Shown here: one piece after another, positions 5,204 through 11,858 of the stretch | Position numbering within the stretch: the first letter of the stretch is position 1 | Layout of the letters: every line of letters starts with the position of its first letter | Source of the DNA: VRUE01 sp035693025 | GTDB taxonomy: Bacteria > Actinomycetota > Thermoleophilia > Solirubrobacterales > 70-9 | Assembly (NCBI GenBank): GCA_035693025.1 | Contig: DASSHI010000031.1 | Location: 1 to 13,967, forward strand | DNA: 13,967 bases | Direction of reading: 5' to 3' | Notes under the pieces: generated by a model | Databases searched by the model: none | What the model was told of the DNA's origin: nothing | What the model saw: the letters and a program-made list of their open reading frames with translations, nothing else | Position numbers and translations under genes: made by a program

Positions 5204-7099
5204 ATGGACCGACTCAGCCACATCCGACTGTCTTCACACGGCCATTTGCCGCTCGCGGCGGCGCTGCTGGCGATCGTCTGCCTGCTCGCCCTGAAGGCGG
5301 GGCACGCCGGAGCCGAAGAAGAACCGCCGCTGGATCCCAACCCCGAACCGCCCAGCTTCGTCGTCATCCAAACCGACGACCAGACGCTCGACGAGCTCTA
5401 TGCGGCCTTCCGCCCCTACCCCGGGGCACCGGAACTGCGCGCGATGCCGAACACGCTCGACCTGATCGCCAAGAAGGGCGAGACCTTCAACCGCTACTAC
5501 GTCCCATACCCACTCTGCTGCCCCTCGCGGGTAAGCATGATGACCGGCCGCTACGCCCACAACACCGGCGTGAAGGGCAACGTGCAGCCCAATGGCGGCT
5601 ACTACGGATTCTCCTTCCGCGGCGCCTACGACCACAACATCGCCACCTGGCTGCAGGGGGCCGGCTACCGCACGATCCACATCGGCAAGTTCCTCAACGG
5701 CTACGGCGACGAACCGTACAGCAGCGGCAAGGAAGTGCCGCCGGGGTGGAGCTCGTGGCACACCATCCTCAACGCCGACACGCACCATTACTTCTACGGC
5801 TACACGCTCAACAACGACGGGGTCGTCAGCGAACCGTACGGTAACTCCGGCACCTGGGAACCGCGCGAATACACCGAACGCGATCCGCCGGGCTGCCCTT
5901 ACGCGCCCGAAGAAGGGCGGCCCTGCCTCTATGCGACCGATGTCTTCGACTGGATGGCACGCGAAGAAATACAGGCGACTCCCCCCGAACAGCCCTTCTA
6001 CATGCAGGTCGACTACACGGCTCCCCATGGCGACTTCCGCAAGCCCGCCGGACCCGAGCCGCCCCCCCGCTACTACAACTGGTTCAAGGGGGCGAAGCTG
6101 CCGCACGACCGCTTGGAAGGGTTCGACGAGGGCAATGTGAGCGACAAGCCGGCCTTCCTCCGCGAAGCCGAACACCTGACGCCCGCCATCAAGCACACCT
6201 ACAAGGTCTATTACGACAAGCAGCTCGAGTCGCTGCGCGGAATCGACGACGGGGTCAAGGAGATCATCGGCACGCTGGCCGAAACCGGTCGCCTGCAGAA
6301 CACCTACGTCCTCTTCATCTCCGACAACGGCTTCTTCTTCGGCGAGCACCGGCTGATCGGCGGCAAGTTCCTCGCCTACGAGCCATCCACCCACCTGCCG
6401 TTCCTGATCCGCGGGCCGGGGATCAAGCCGAACACCTCCACCGGCGAGCTGACGGCCAACATCGACATCGCCCCAACGATCCTCGATCTCGCCGGCGTCG
6501 AACCGGACAAGAGCGTCGACGGGCGCTCGGTGGTGCCCTTCCTGCGCGACCCCGAACTGCGCACCCGCCGGCCGATCCTCTTCGAGTCCTTCGTGCAGAC
6601 GAGCGACGTCGAAGCCAACGGCGCGATCGCCTCCAGCGGCGAAGGCGACGGCGGAGTGCCGGGCGGCAACGGCAGCACCGACCCCAAGCAGCCCGAAGAG
6701 CCCGAGTCCGGAGCTACGAGGACCGGCGGCAACGCTCAGGCCTCGCTGCTGGCGCCGCCGCTGAACTACGAGGGAATCCGCCTCGGCCCGTACAAGTACA
6801 TCGCCTGGCCCGACGGTGAGAAGGAGCTCTACAACATCAACAAGGACCCCAACGAGCTCAACAACATCGTCAAAGAGCCGAACTTCTACCCGATCCGCAA
6901 CTTCCTCCACCGCCAGCTGCGGCGCTTCGAGAACTGCGTCGGCCGCGAATGCCGCGAGGTGACTCCGCAGCTGCCGCTCACCCGAATCGAATTCGACCGC
7001 CTGCGCGCCAAGCGCCAGAAGGAAATCCTCGAACACGAACGGGAACGGGAAAAGGAACGGCGCGAACGGGAACGCAATCACCCGGGCAAGGGGAAATAG
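5204..7099 (+). CDS. Secreted type I sulfatase (formylglycine-dependent), N-acetylglucosamine-6-sulfatase-like
   Basis: This 631-residue protein has an N-terminal hydrophobic segment (about residues 16-32) with a likely signal peptidase site after AGA at 35-37. The catalytic motif is CCPSR at 105-109; C105 would be oxidised to formylglycine. Metal ligands fit D58 and D59 in QTDDQ and D374 and N375 in ISDNG. Other active-site features are K162 in HIGKF, H275 in APHGD and K388 in GGKF. CCPSR and the overall spacing resemble glucosamine-6-sulfatases, so it probably hydrolyses sulfate esters of polysaccharides outside the membrane; the substrate is unproven. Unusual features are a Gly/Pro/Ser-rich insert (about 469-515) before the C-terminal subdomain and a Glu/Arg-rich tail (about 601-631). 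I counted roughly 35 GAA to 19 GAG for glutamate, unlike the neighbours. No maturation enzyme lies nearby. The ATG at 5204 lacks a Shine-Dalgarno; TTG at 5246 is an alternative. Confidence 0.9.
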   Translation: MDRLSHIRLSSHGHLPLAAALLAIVCLLALKAGHAGAEEEPPLDPNPEPPSFVVIQTDDQTLDELYAAFRPYPGAPELRAMPNTLDLIAKKGETFNRYYVPYPLCCPSRVSMMTGRYAHNTGVKGNVQPNGGYYGFSFRGAYDHNIATWLQGAGYRTIHIGKFLNGYGDEPYSSGKEVPPGWSSWHTILNADTHHYFYGYTLNNDGVVSEPYGNSGTWEPREYTERDPPGCPYAPEEGRPCLYATDVFDWMAREEIQATPPEQPFYMQVDYTAPHGDFRKPAGPEPPPRYYNWFKGAKLPHDRLEGFDEGNVSDKPAFLREAEHLTPAIKHTYKVYYDKQLESLRGIDDGVKEIIGTLAETGRLQNTYVLFISDNGFFFGEHRLIGGKFLAYEPSTHLPFLIRGPGIKPNTSTGELTANIDIAPTILDLAGVEPDKSVDGRSVVPFLRDPELRTRRPILFESFVQTSDVEANGAIASSGEGDGGVPGGNGSTDPKQPEEPESGATRTGGNAQASLLAPPLNYEGIRLGPYKYIAWPDGEKELYNINKDPNELNNIVKEPNFYPIRNFLHRQLRRFENCVGRECREVTPQLPLTRIEFDRLRAKRQKEILEHEREREKERRERERNHPGKGK

Positions 7100-7123
7100 C
7101 GGCGGTAGTCCTCTACCGCGCTA
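7097..7123. terminator. Bidirectional hairpin between convergent sulfatase and biotin carboxylase genes
   Basis: GCGGTAG (7102-7108) pairs with CTACCGC (7113-7119) across a 4-nt loop TCCT. Beyond a single bulged G at 7101, TAGC (7097-7100) pairs with GCTA (7120-7123), giving 11 bp. The TAG stop of the sulfatase (7097-7099) and the TAG stop of the biotin carboxylase (7123-7121) form the outer end of the stem. No T-tract follows. Confidence 0.5.
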
Positions 7124-8878
7124 CTCGATCACTGCGAGGACATCGCCGCTTGACACCGCAGCGCCTTCGGTGACGTTCAGCGTGGTGACTTTGCCGGACC
7201 GGTGGGCGGCGATCTCGTTCTCCATCTTCATCGCCTCGATCACGCAGACCAGGTCGCCCTCGGCGACCTCGGCGCCCTGCTCGACCGCGACCTTGAGGAC
7301 CGTGCCCTGCAGCGGCGAGGGCAGCGACTCGCTCGAGGCGCTGGCACCGCCACCGGACTTGCGCTCGCGTTTCGGCGGCTTCTTGCCGCCCGCGGCGGGT
7401 GCGCTGCCCCCGGCGGCGGCCTCGCCGATCACCGTGACGTCGAAGAGCTTGCCGGCAACCTCGACCTTGTAGTCGCGGCTGACGACCTCGGCGCCCTCGG
7501 GCACCTCCGGCGCCCCGGCCTGCTCAGGCGCGGTCGTCTTCAACCACTCCTTGTCCTCCATCAGGTCGCGACAGGTCTCTCCCTTTGCCCACTGCTCGGT
7601 GGCCAGGATCGCCTCGTGGAAGGGGATCAGCGTGGTCAGGCCGCCGACCTCGTACTCGCCGAGCGCCCGCAGCATGCGGCGCGTCGCGTGCTCGCGGTCG
7701 ACGTCCCAGACGATCAGCTTGGCGACCATCGGGTCGTACATCGGCGTCACCTCGGAGCCGGCTTCTACGCCCGAGTCGACGCGGACCCCCGGTCCGGCGG
7801 GCTCGCGGTAGGTGGAGATGGCGCCCGGCGCGGGCGCGAAGTTCTTGTGCGCGGCCTCGGCGTTGATCCGGCACTCGATCGCGTGGCCGCGCAGCTCGAC
7901 GTCCTCCTGGGCGACCGTGAGCGGCTCTCCCGCCGCGACCAGAACCTGCTCGCGGACGATGTCGACCCCGGTCACCATCTCGGTCACGCAGTGCTCGACC
8001 TGGACCCGCGTGTTCATCTCCAGGAAGAAGTACTCGTCGCCGACCTGCATGCCCTCGACCGTGCCCGCGCCGCGATAGCCGACGGCAGCGGCGGCCTCGG
8101 TCGCGATCCTGCCGATCCGCTCGCGCATCTCCTCGTCGACCTGCGGCCCCGGCGCCTCCTCGATCACCTTCTGGTGACGGCGCTGCAGCGAGCAGTCGCG
8201 CTCTCCGAGGTGGATCGTGTTGCCGTGCGAGTCGGCGAGCACCTGGACCTCGACGTGGCGGGGGTCCTCGAGGTAGCGCTCGACGTAGACGCGGTCGTCG
8301 GAGAAGAACTTCTCGCCTTCGCGGGCGGCGCCCTCGAAGGCGTCCTGCAGGTCCTCGGGCGTCATCGCCACGCGGAAGCCCTTGCCGCCGCCGCCGCCCG
8401 CGGCCTTGCAGGCGACCGGATAGCCGGCCTCCTCGGCCTGGGCGCGCGCCGCGTCGAGGTCCGCCGCAGGCTCGGTCGCGCCTGGAACGATCGGCACGCC
8501 TGCCGCGGCCATGATCTCGCGCGCCCGCGTCTTCGAGCCCATCGATTCGATCGCCTCCGGCGGCGGCCCGATGAAGACGATCTCAGCCTCTGCACAGGCG
8601 CGGGCGAAGTCGGCGTTCTCGGCGAGGAAGCCGTAGCCCGGGTGGACCGCCTCCGCGCCCGCCTGCTTGGCGGCCTCGATGATCTTGGCGATGTTCAGGT
8701 AGCTCTCGGCCGGCACCGCGGGGCCGATCAGGAAGGCCTCGTCGGCCTCGCGCACGTGCGGCGCATCCCGGTCGATCTCCGAATAAACGGCGACGGACCC
8801 GATGCCCATCTCCTTCAGCGTCCGGGCGACGCGAATGGCGATCTCGCCGCGGTTGGCTATGAGGACCTTCTGGAACAC
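7121..8878 (-). CDS. Acyl-CoA carboxylase alpha subunit: biotin carboxylase fused to biotin carboxyl carrier protein
   Basis: The 585-residue protein combines a biotin carboxylase (N-terminal domain about 1-110 from FQKVLIANRGEIA; ATP-grasp about 115-320 with the glycine loop GGGGGKGF, HQKVIEEAP and EMNTRVQVEH; C-terminal domain about 335-445) with a small connecting domain, an Ala/Gly/Lys linker and a C-terminal biotinyl domain. The biotin attachment site is K551 in EAMKMEN. This layout is that of actinobacterial acetyl/propionyl-CoA carboxylase alpha chains (AccA/BccA type), which carboxylate biotin using bicarbonate and ATP. No carboxyltransferase (AccD/PccB) gene is in the window, so the partner and hence acyl-CoA specificity are unknown. 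Where biotin carboxylases usually read QVEHPVTE, this one has QVEHCVTE. The GTG start at 8878 is supported by TAGACT 8 nt upstream and by the family N-terminus. Confidence 0.93.
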   Translation of the reverse strand: MFQKVLIANRGEIAIRVARTLKEMGIGSVAVYSEIDRDAPHVREADEAFLIGPAVPAESYLNIAKIIEAAKQAGAEAVHPGYGFLAENADFARACAEAEIVFIGPPPEAIESMGSKTRAREIMAAAGVPIVPGATEPAADLDAARAQAEEAGYPVACKAAGGGGGKGFRVAMTPEDLQDAFEGAAREGEKFFSDDRVYVERYLEDPRHVEVQVLADSHGNTIHLGERDCSLQRRHQKVIEEAPGPQVDEEMRERIGRIATEAAAAVGYRGAGTVEGMQVGDEYFFLEMNTRVQVEHCVTEMVTGVDIVREQVLVAAGEPLTVAQEDVELRGHAIECRINAEAAHKNFAPAPGAISTYREPAGPGVRVDSGVEAGSEVTPMYDPMVAKLIVWDVDREHATRRMLRALGEYEVGGLTTLIPFHEAILATEQWAKGETCRDLMEDKEWLKTTAPEQAGAPEVPEGAEVVSRDYKVEVAGKLFDVTVIGEAAAGGSAPAAGGKKPPKRERKSGGGASASSESLPSPLQGTVLKVAVEQGAEVAEGDLVCVIEAMKMENEIAAHRSGKVTTLNVTEGAAVSSGDVLAVIE

Positions 8879-8886
8879 GGCGGCGC

Positions 8887-8892
8887 AGTCTA
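8887..8892 (-). promoter_or_regulatory. -10 box of the biotin carboxylase gene (leaderless promoter)
   Basis: On the minus strand 8892-8887 is TAGACT, followed by the 8 nt GCGCCGCC and the GTG start at 8878. No Shine-Dalgarno exists. It lies 55 nt downstream of the MerR gene stop codon, so the carboxylase has its own promoter. Confidence 0.55.
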
Positions 8893-8947
8893 TTCGGACA
8901 GCGGACGGAGAGCGAGGCCGCCGCTCGGCCCGTTCGCACCTCGGGCG

Positions 8948-9328
8948 CTACTCGAAAAGGGCGCAGACCGAGAGGGTCTCACAGCCGCATTCTCCGGCAG
9001 CGAGAAGCCACTCGCGGGCCGCCTGCGCCCGCTCGATCGCAGCGTCCACCTCCGGCAGCTTGCGAGCTGCGAGCGCCCGCAGCTCGGGAGCGGGGGCACC
9101 CGCGTCCGCGGCGGCCAGCAAAGCGCGGATCTCGGTCAGGGAGAAGCCGCCGCGCTTGGCCACCGCGATCGCACCAAGGCGCCGCACGGCCGCTGTCGTA
9201 TAACGCCGACGGCCCCCGAGACGCTCCGGCTCCGGCAGGAGCCCGCGGCGCTCGTAGAAGCGGATCGCCGACACGCTGACGCCGGCCCTGCGGGCTACGT
9301 CGCCGATGCTCAACGTCGCTTCGTCCAC
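8948..9328 (-). CDS. MerR-family transcriptional regulator with C-terminal CxC-x5-C thiol motif
   Basis: The 126-residue protein has a typical MerR N-terminus: helix-turn-helix and wing from about residue 6 to 75 (LSIGDVARRAGVSVSAIRFYERRGLLP, then GGRRRY), a dimerisation helix (about 79-110) and a cysteine motif C114-G-C116-x5-C122 near the C-terminus. SoxR uses CxxCxC-x5-C to bind [2Fe-2S]; here the first cysteine is absent (Ala). MerR itself uses a Cys on the recognition side of the dimer helix plus two near the C-terminus, and the helix-side Cys is also absent here. A thiol-, metal- or redox-sensor is likely, but the ligand is unknown. GTG at 9328 matches the family N-terminus; no Shine-Dalgarno precedes it, so the start is moderately secure. 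It is divergent from the small Cys protein and probably controls it through the operator at 9342-9359. Confidence 0.83.
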   Translation of the reverse strand: MDEATLSIGDVARRAGVSVSAIRFYERRGLLPEPERLGGRRRYTTAAVRRLGAIAVAKRGGFSLTEIRALLAAADAGAPAPELRALAARKLPEVDAAIERAQAAREWLLAAGECGCETLSVCALFE

Positions 9329-9337
9329 GAGATTCGC

Positions 9338-9368
9338 TTGACCTGAACCTTGGTTGAGGGCCGAAGGT
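9338..9368 (+). promoter_or_regulatory. MerR-type promoter with operator driving the small Cys protein gene
   Basis: TTGACC (9338-9343) is a good -35. A 19-bp spacer leads to GAAGGT (9363-9368), a weak -10. The spacer holds the inverted repeat CCTGAACCTTGGTTGAGG (9342-9359), whose 8-nt arms match at 7 positions around a 2-nt centre. A 19-bp spacer with a dyad inside it is the hallmark of promoters activated by MerR-family proteins through DNA distortion. The dyad resembles SoxR-type boxes (CCTCAAG...CTTGAGG) in its outer bases. Control by the adjacent MerR protein is inferred. Confidence 0.6.
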
Positions 9369-9399
9369 GTCAGGCCCTTATGACATTGGAGGCTCGACG

Positions 9400-9744
9400 A
9401 TGGAGGATGACATGCAGACAATGTGCTCGCTCGATGCGGATCGCCTCGAGCGACGCCTTGCCGAGATAGCGGAGGTCGGCGCCGCCCACCTGATCGGGCA
9501 CCGGGTCGATAACGGCCGGCACACGCTGCGCTTCCGGACGTGCGAGGAGTCGCGCCTGCGGCTGGCCGCGATAGCGGCAGCGGAGAAGCGATGCTGCTCG
9601 TTCCTCGACCTCTCGCTGGGTGAAGTCGGGGGCGAGCTGATCCTTTCGATCGAGGCGCCCCAGGGCTCGGAGGCGGTGGGCCAGGGCCTCGCCAAGGCAT
9701 TCGGCGACGGCAGCGCAAAAGAGCCTTCGGGCTCGAACGGCTAG
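9400..9744 (+). CDS. Small Cys-containing protein paired with a MerR regulator; function unknown
   Basis: The 114-residue soluble protein begins MEDDMQTMCSLDADRLERRL. It contains cysteines at 9, 48, 65 and 66; the Cys-Cys pair lies in AAEKRCCSFLDLSL, followed by a short beta-rich segment (GGELILSIEAPQGSE) and a flexible tail. I do not know a characterised family for it. From memory, similar small proteins with an xRCC(P/S)F motif occur beside MerR regulators in actinobacteria, which I cannot check here. No signal peptide or membrane segment is present. The ATG at 9400 has GGAGG (9388-9392) 7 nt upstream; ATG at 9412, with its own GGAGG at 9402-9406, is an alternative that would remove four residues. 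Divergence from the MerR gene and the MerR-type promoter suggest it is an induced effector that binds or reacts with the signal through thiols. Its TAG stop overlaps the -10 box of the next gene. Confidence 0.8.
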   Translation: MEDDMQTMCSLDADRLERRLAEIAEVGAAHLIGHRVDNGRHTLRFRTCEESRLRLAAIAAAEKRCCSFLDLSLGEVGGELILSIEAPQGSEAVGQGLAKAFGDGSAKEPSGSNG

Positions 9745-9747
9745 GCT
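9742..9747 (+). promoter_or_regulatory. -10 box of the PHP phosphoesterase gene (near-leaderless promoter)
   Basis: TAGGCT is followed by GCCGCGCCCC and ATG at 9758. The first three bases are the stop codon of the preceding gene. The 14 nt TGCCGCGCCCCATG (9747-9760) are identical to 4416-4429 before the HAD gene. No Shine-Dalgarno is present. Confidence 0.5.
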
Positions 9748-9757
9748 GCCGCGCCCC

Positions 9758-10567
9758 ATGCTGATCGAGCTGCAGAGTCACTCGACCGTCTCCGACGGAC
9801 AGCTGGCGCCGGCGGGCGTCGTCGAGGAAGCCGCCAAGGCCGGCGTCACCACGCTGGCGCTGAGCGATCACGACGCGATCGCCGGGGTGCCGGAGGCGGC
9901 CGGGGCAGCGGAGAGGCTGGGAATCGAGCTGGTGCCTGCGATCGAGATGTCCTGCGTGCACGAGTACGCCGAAGACCTGCACGTCTGCGGCTATTGGGTC
10001 GACCTGGGGGCGATCGCGCCGGCGTGCGAGCGGGCCCAGCACGAGCGCGTCGCGCGGGCCGGGGAGATCGTCGGGAAGCTGCGAGGCGAGGGTTTCGACC
10101 TGCATCTCGAGGACGCGGTGCGAGAGGCCGGCGATGCGCTCTCGATCGGCCGCCCGCACATCGCCAGGGCCGCCGGCGCCACCGGCGACCTCGGCCCCTT
10201 CTTCGAGGAGTACCTGGTGCCGGGGGCAAAGGCATTCGTGCCGCGGCGCTGGCCGACCGCCGCGCAGGCGGTCGAGGTCATCAGGGAGGCGGGCGGCGTC
10301 CCCGTCGTCGCCCACCCCTACTGGGACATCTCCGATCCGGCCGAGGTCGAGGAGCTGATCCGGGCGCTCGACGTCGACGGCGTCGAGACCTTCTACCCGA
10401 CTCACAGCAGGGAGCAGACCGAGCACCTGTTGAGCCTCTGCGAGGCGCTCGACCTCGTGCCTACCGCCTCCTCCGACTACCACGGCCCGACCCACAAGAC
10501 CTTCGCCGAGTTCGGCGCCTACGACACCTACGGGCTGGCCCAGCCCCAGGTCCCGCCGCGCCCGTAG
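9758..10567 (+). CDS. PHP-domain phosphoesterase (nucleoside bisphosphate/oligoribonucleotide phosphatase-like)
   Basis: The 269-residue protein is a stand-alone PHP domain. Metal-binding positions visible are H8 and D13 in LQSHSTVSDG, H38 in LSDHD, E63 in PAIEMS, H75, H134 in GRPHIA, H186 in VAHPYW, and D240 and H242 in SSDYHG. This pattern matches the YciV/RnaM (TrpH-like) group, which hydrolyses 3',5'-nucleoside bisphosphates or trims short RNA 5' ends, using three metals. The first histidine of the HxH motif is glutamine here (Q6, codon CAG), so one metal ligand differs from the E. coli type. I believe the LQSHS variant occurs in other actinobacteria, but cannot check. The start is ATG at 9758, fitting the TAGGCT box. 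A link to the upstream Cys-protein gene is not required, since it has its own promoter. Confidence 0.85.
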   Translation: MLIELQSHSTVSDGQLAPAGVVEEAAKAGVTTLALSDHDAIAGVPEAAGAAERLGIELVPAIEMSCVHEYAEDLHVCGYWVDLGAIAPACERAQHERVARAGEIVGKLRGEGFDLHLEDAVREAGDALSIGRPHIARAAGATGDLGPFFEEYLVPGAKAFVPRRWPTAAQAVEVIREAGGVPVVAHPYWDISDPAEVEELIRALDVDGVETFYPTHSREQTEHLLSLCEALDLVPTASSDYHGPTHKTFAEFGAYDTYGLAQPQVPPRP

Positions 10568-10571
10568 TCGC

Positions 10572-11813
10572 TCAACGGCGATGGCGGTGGCGCCTCAGGA
10601 CGACCACCCTTTCGATCGTCTTCGGTTCAGCGCGATCGGGCTTGAAGGTGACCTCGACGCGGATGCGACCCTTTCCGTGGCGCCGGAGGAAATGCATCAG
10701 ACGCACCTTCGGCCTGACGAGCAGAGCTAGCCGTCGGGCCTGTCCGGCGTAACGGGCCAGCCTCCGCAGGCCGCGCCCGTGCAGGATCACCCGCCCGGGG
10801 CCCGGGACCCTGACGAAGACAACGGCCGTCCCGCTGCGCCGATTCAGCCGCAGGCCGTTGAAGCGGATGGCGTTGGAGACGACGACGGGGGTGGGCGGCG
10901 CCACGATCGGCGTCGGGGGCGTCAGGCACGGCGGGGCCGGGGTGCCCGGTTCGCCGAAGCGCTCTACGCGGGCGAACCCGACCGTCGCCTCCGTGGCGAA
11001 GACGTTGCTCTGGCAGGCGACGCCGACGCCCGTGACCTTCGGCGCCGCTTCGACGCTGCCGAGGAAGCCGCCGTCGGCGGTGAAGTGGAAGATCCGTTCT
11101 TCGGCCCGGTCGGCGACGTAGATCCCGCCGAGGGCGTCGACGGCGAGGGCGACCGGTTCGCTCAGCTTCCCCGGCCCGCCTTCTCCGATGAACCTGACCG
11201 GGTTGCCTTCTTTGCTGAGGACCGTGATCCGTTCGTTGCCGGCGTCGGCGACGAAGAGGTTGCCGCCGCTGCCGACGACGACGTCGCGAGGCGAGGAGAC
11301 AGAGCCGAAAGATTCGATGAAGTCGCCGTCGGGCTCGTAGGAGGCGATCAGGTTGTTGCCGGCGTCGGCGACGTAGACCGTCGAGCCGAACATCGAGGCG
11401 TCGACGTCGAGCCCGACCGGTTCCACCAGTTCCCCTTCGCCGGCTTCGTCGCCGAAGGAGCGGACAAACGCCCCCGAGGAAGAGAAGACGTCGATCCGAT
11501 GGTTGCCCGTGTCGGCGACGTAGGCCCTGCCGTCGTCGTCGAGCGCGACGTCCTCGGGCCCGTCCAAGCTCCCCGCCCCGAACGAGCGCAGAAAGTCCCC
11601 ATCCCCCGAATAGACCTCGATCTTGTCGTGCCCCGTGTCGGCGACGTAGACGTCCCCATCGGGCGCAACCGCAAGCTGCGACGGCGAATCCATCTGCCCT
11701 AACCCACCGCCAAATTCCCCAAAGCTGTCCAGCGCTTCGAACGCAGCAGCGCTGCCAGGCAACGCCAGCCCCAAGATGATCGCGAGCAGCACGAATCCGA
11801 TCCCCCACCTCAC
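10572..11813 (-). CDS. Secreted NHL-repeat beta-propeller protein with basic C-terminal domain
   Basis: The 413-residue protein has an N-terminal signal peptide (hydrophobic residues about 5-20, likely cleavage after SAAA at 21-24) and about six NHL repeats (about 25-270), with recurrent YVADTGN or FVADAGN followed by a hydrophobic strand and SFG. After a Pro/Thr linker (about 285-305) comes a domain of about 105 residues rich in Arg/Lys that begins near AIRFNGLRLNRRSGTAVVFVRVPGPG. NHL propellers bind peptides, RNA or sugars, or serve as scaffolds; there are no catalytic residues to call. GTG at 11813 is preferred over an upstream TTG at 11891 because TAACCT lies 7 nt before it and the signal peptide then starts properly (MRWGIGFVLLAIILG); the longer frame would read through the 11859-11903 hairpin. 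It converges with the PHP gene, with a 4-nt gap between their stop codons. Confidence 0.85.
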   Translation of the reverse strand: MRWGIGFVLLAIILGLALPGSAAAFEALDSFGEFGGGLGQMDSPSQLAVAPDGDVYVADTGHDKIEVYSGDGDFLRSFGAGSLDGPEDVALDDDGRAYVADTGNHRIDVFSSSGAFVRSFGDEAGEGELVEPVGLDVDASMFGSTVYVADAGNNLIASYEPDGDFIESFGSVSSPRDVVVGSGGNLFVADAGNERITVLSKEGNPVRFIGEGGPGKLSEPVALAVDALGGIYVADRAEERIFHFTADGGFLGSVEAAPKVTGVGVACQSNVFATEATVGFARVERFGEPGTPAPPCLTPPTPIVAPPTPVVVSNAIRFNGLRLNRRSGTAVVFVRVPGPGRVILHGRGLRRLARYAGQARRLALLVRPKVRLMHFLRRHGKGRIRVEVTFKPDRAEPKTIERVVVLRRHRHRR

Positions 11814-11820
11814 ACTCCGC

Positions 11821-11826
11821 AGGTTA
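11821..11826 (-). promoter_or_regulatory. -10 box of the NHL protein gene (leaderless promoter)
   Basis: On the minus strand 11826-11821 is TAACCT, followed by 7 nt and the GTG at 11813. This supports the shorter start. A GGAG lies only 3 nt before the GTG, too close for a normal Shine-Dalgarno. Confidence 0.5.
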
Positions 11827-11858
11827 GGGAATCGCGACGCCGCACCAAGAACCAGAAC

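Noticed and set aside
7029..7078. Short GAACGG-type tandem repeats
   Set aside because: They encode the Glu/Arg-rich tail of the sulfatase and are coding low complexity; no separate element is needed. There is no CRISPR-like spacing anywhere in the window.
8900..8947. Possible terminator after the MerR gene (GAGCG...CGCTC)
   Set aside because: Only a 5-bp stem with a 7-nt loop and no T-run, which is expected by chance at this GC content.
8948..9328. Calling the MerR gene soxR or mercury-responsive merR
   Set aside because: The cysteine pattern lacks one ligand of each site, and no mer or sox partner genes are present.
7202..9346. Plus-strand open frame of about 700 codons opposite the biotin carboxylase and MerR genes
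   Set aside because: The minus strand encodes a complete biotin carboxylase/BCCP and a MerR protein with intact motifs; the antisense product resembles no family and is a GC-driven shadow.
9329..10495. N-terminal extension of the MerR reading frame to 10495
   Set aside because: The extension runs antisense through the small Cys protein and PHP genes and has no recognisable domain; MerR proteins begin right before the helix-turn-helix, matching GTG at 9328.
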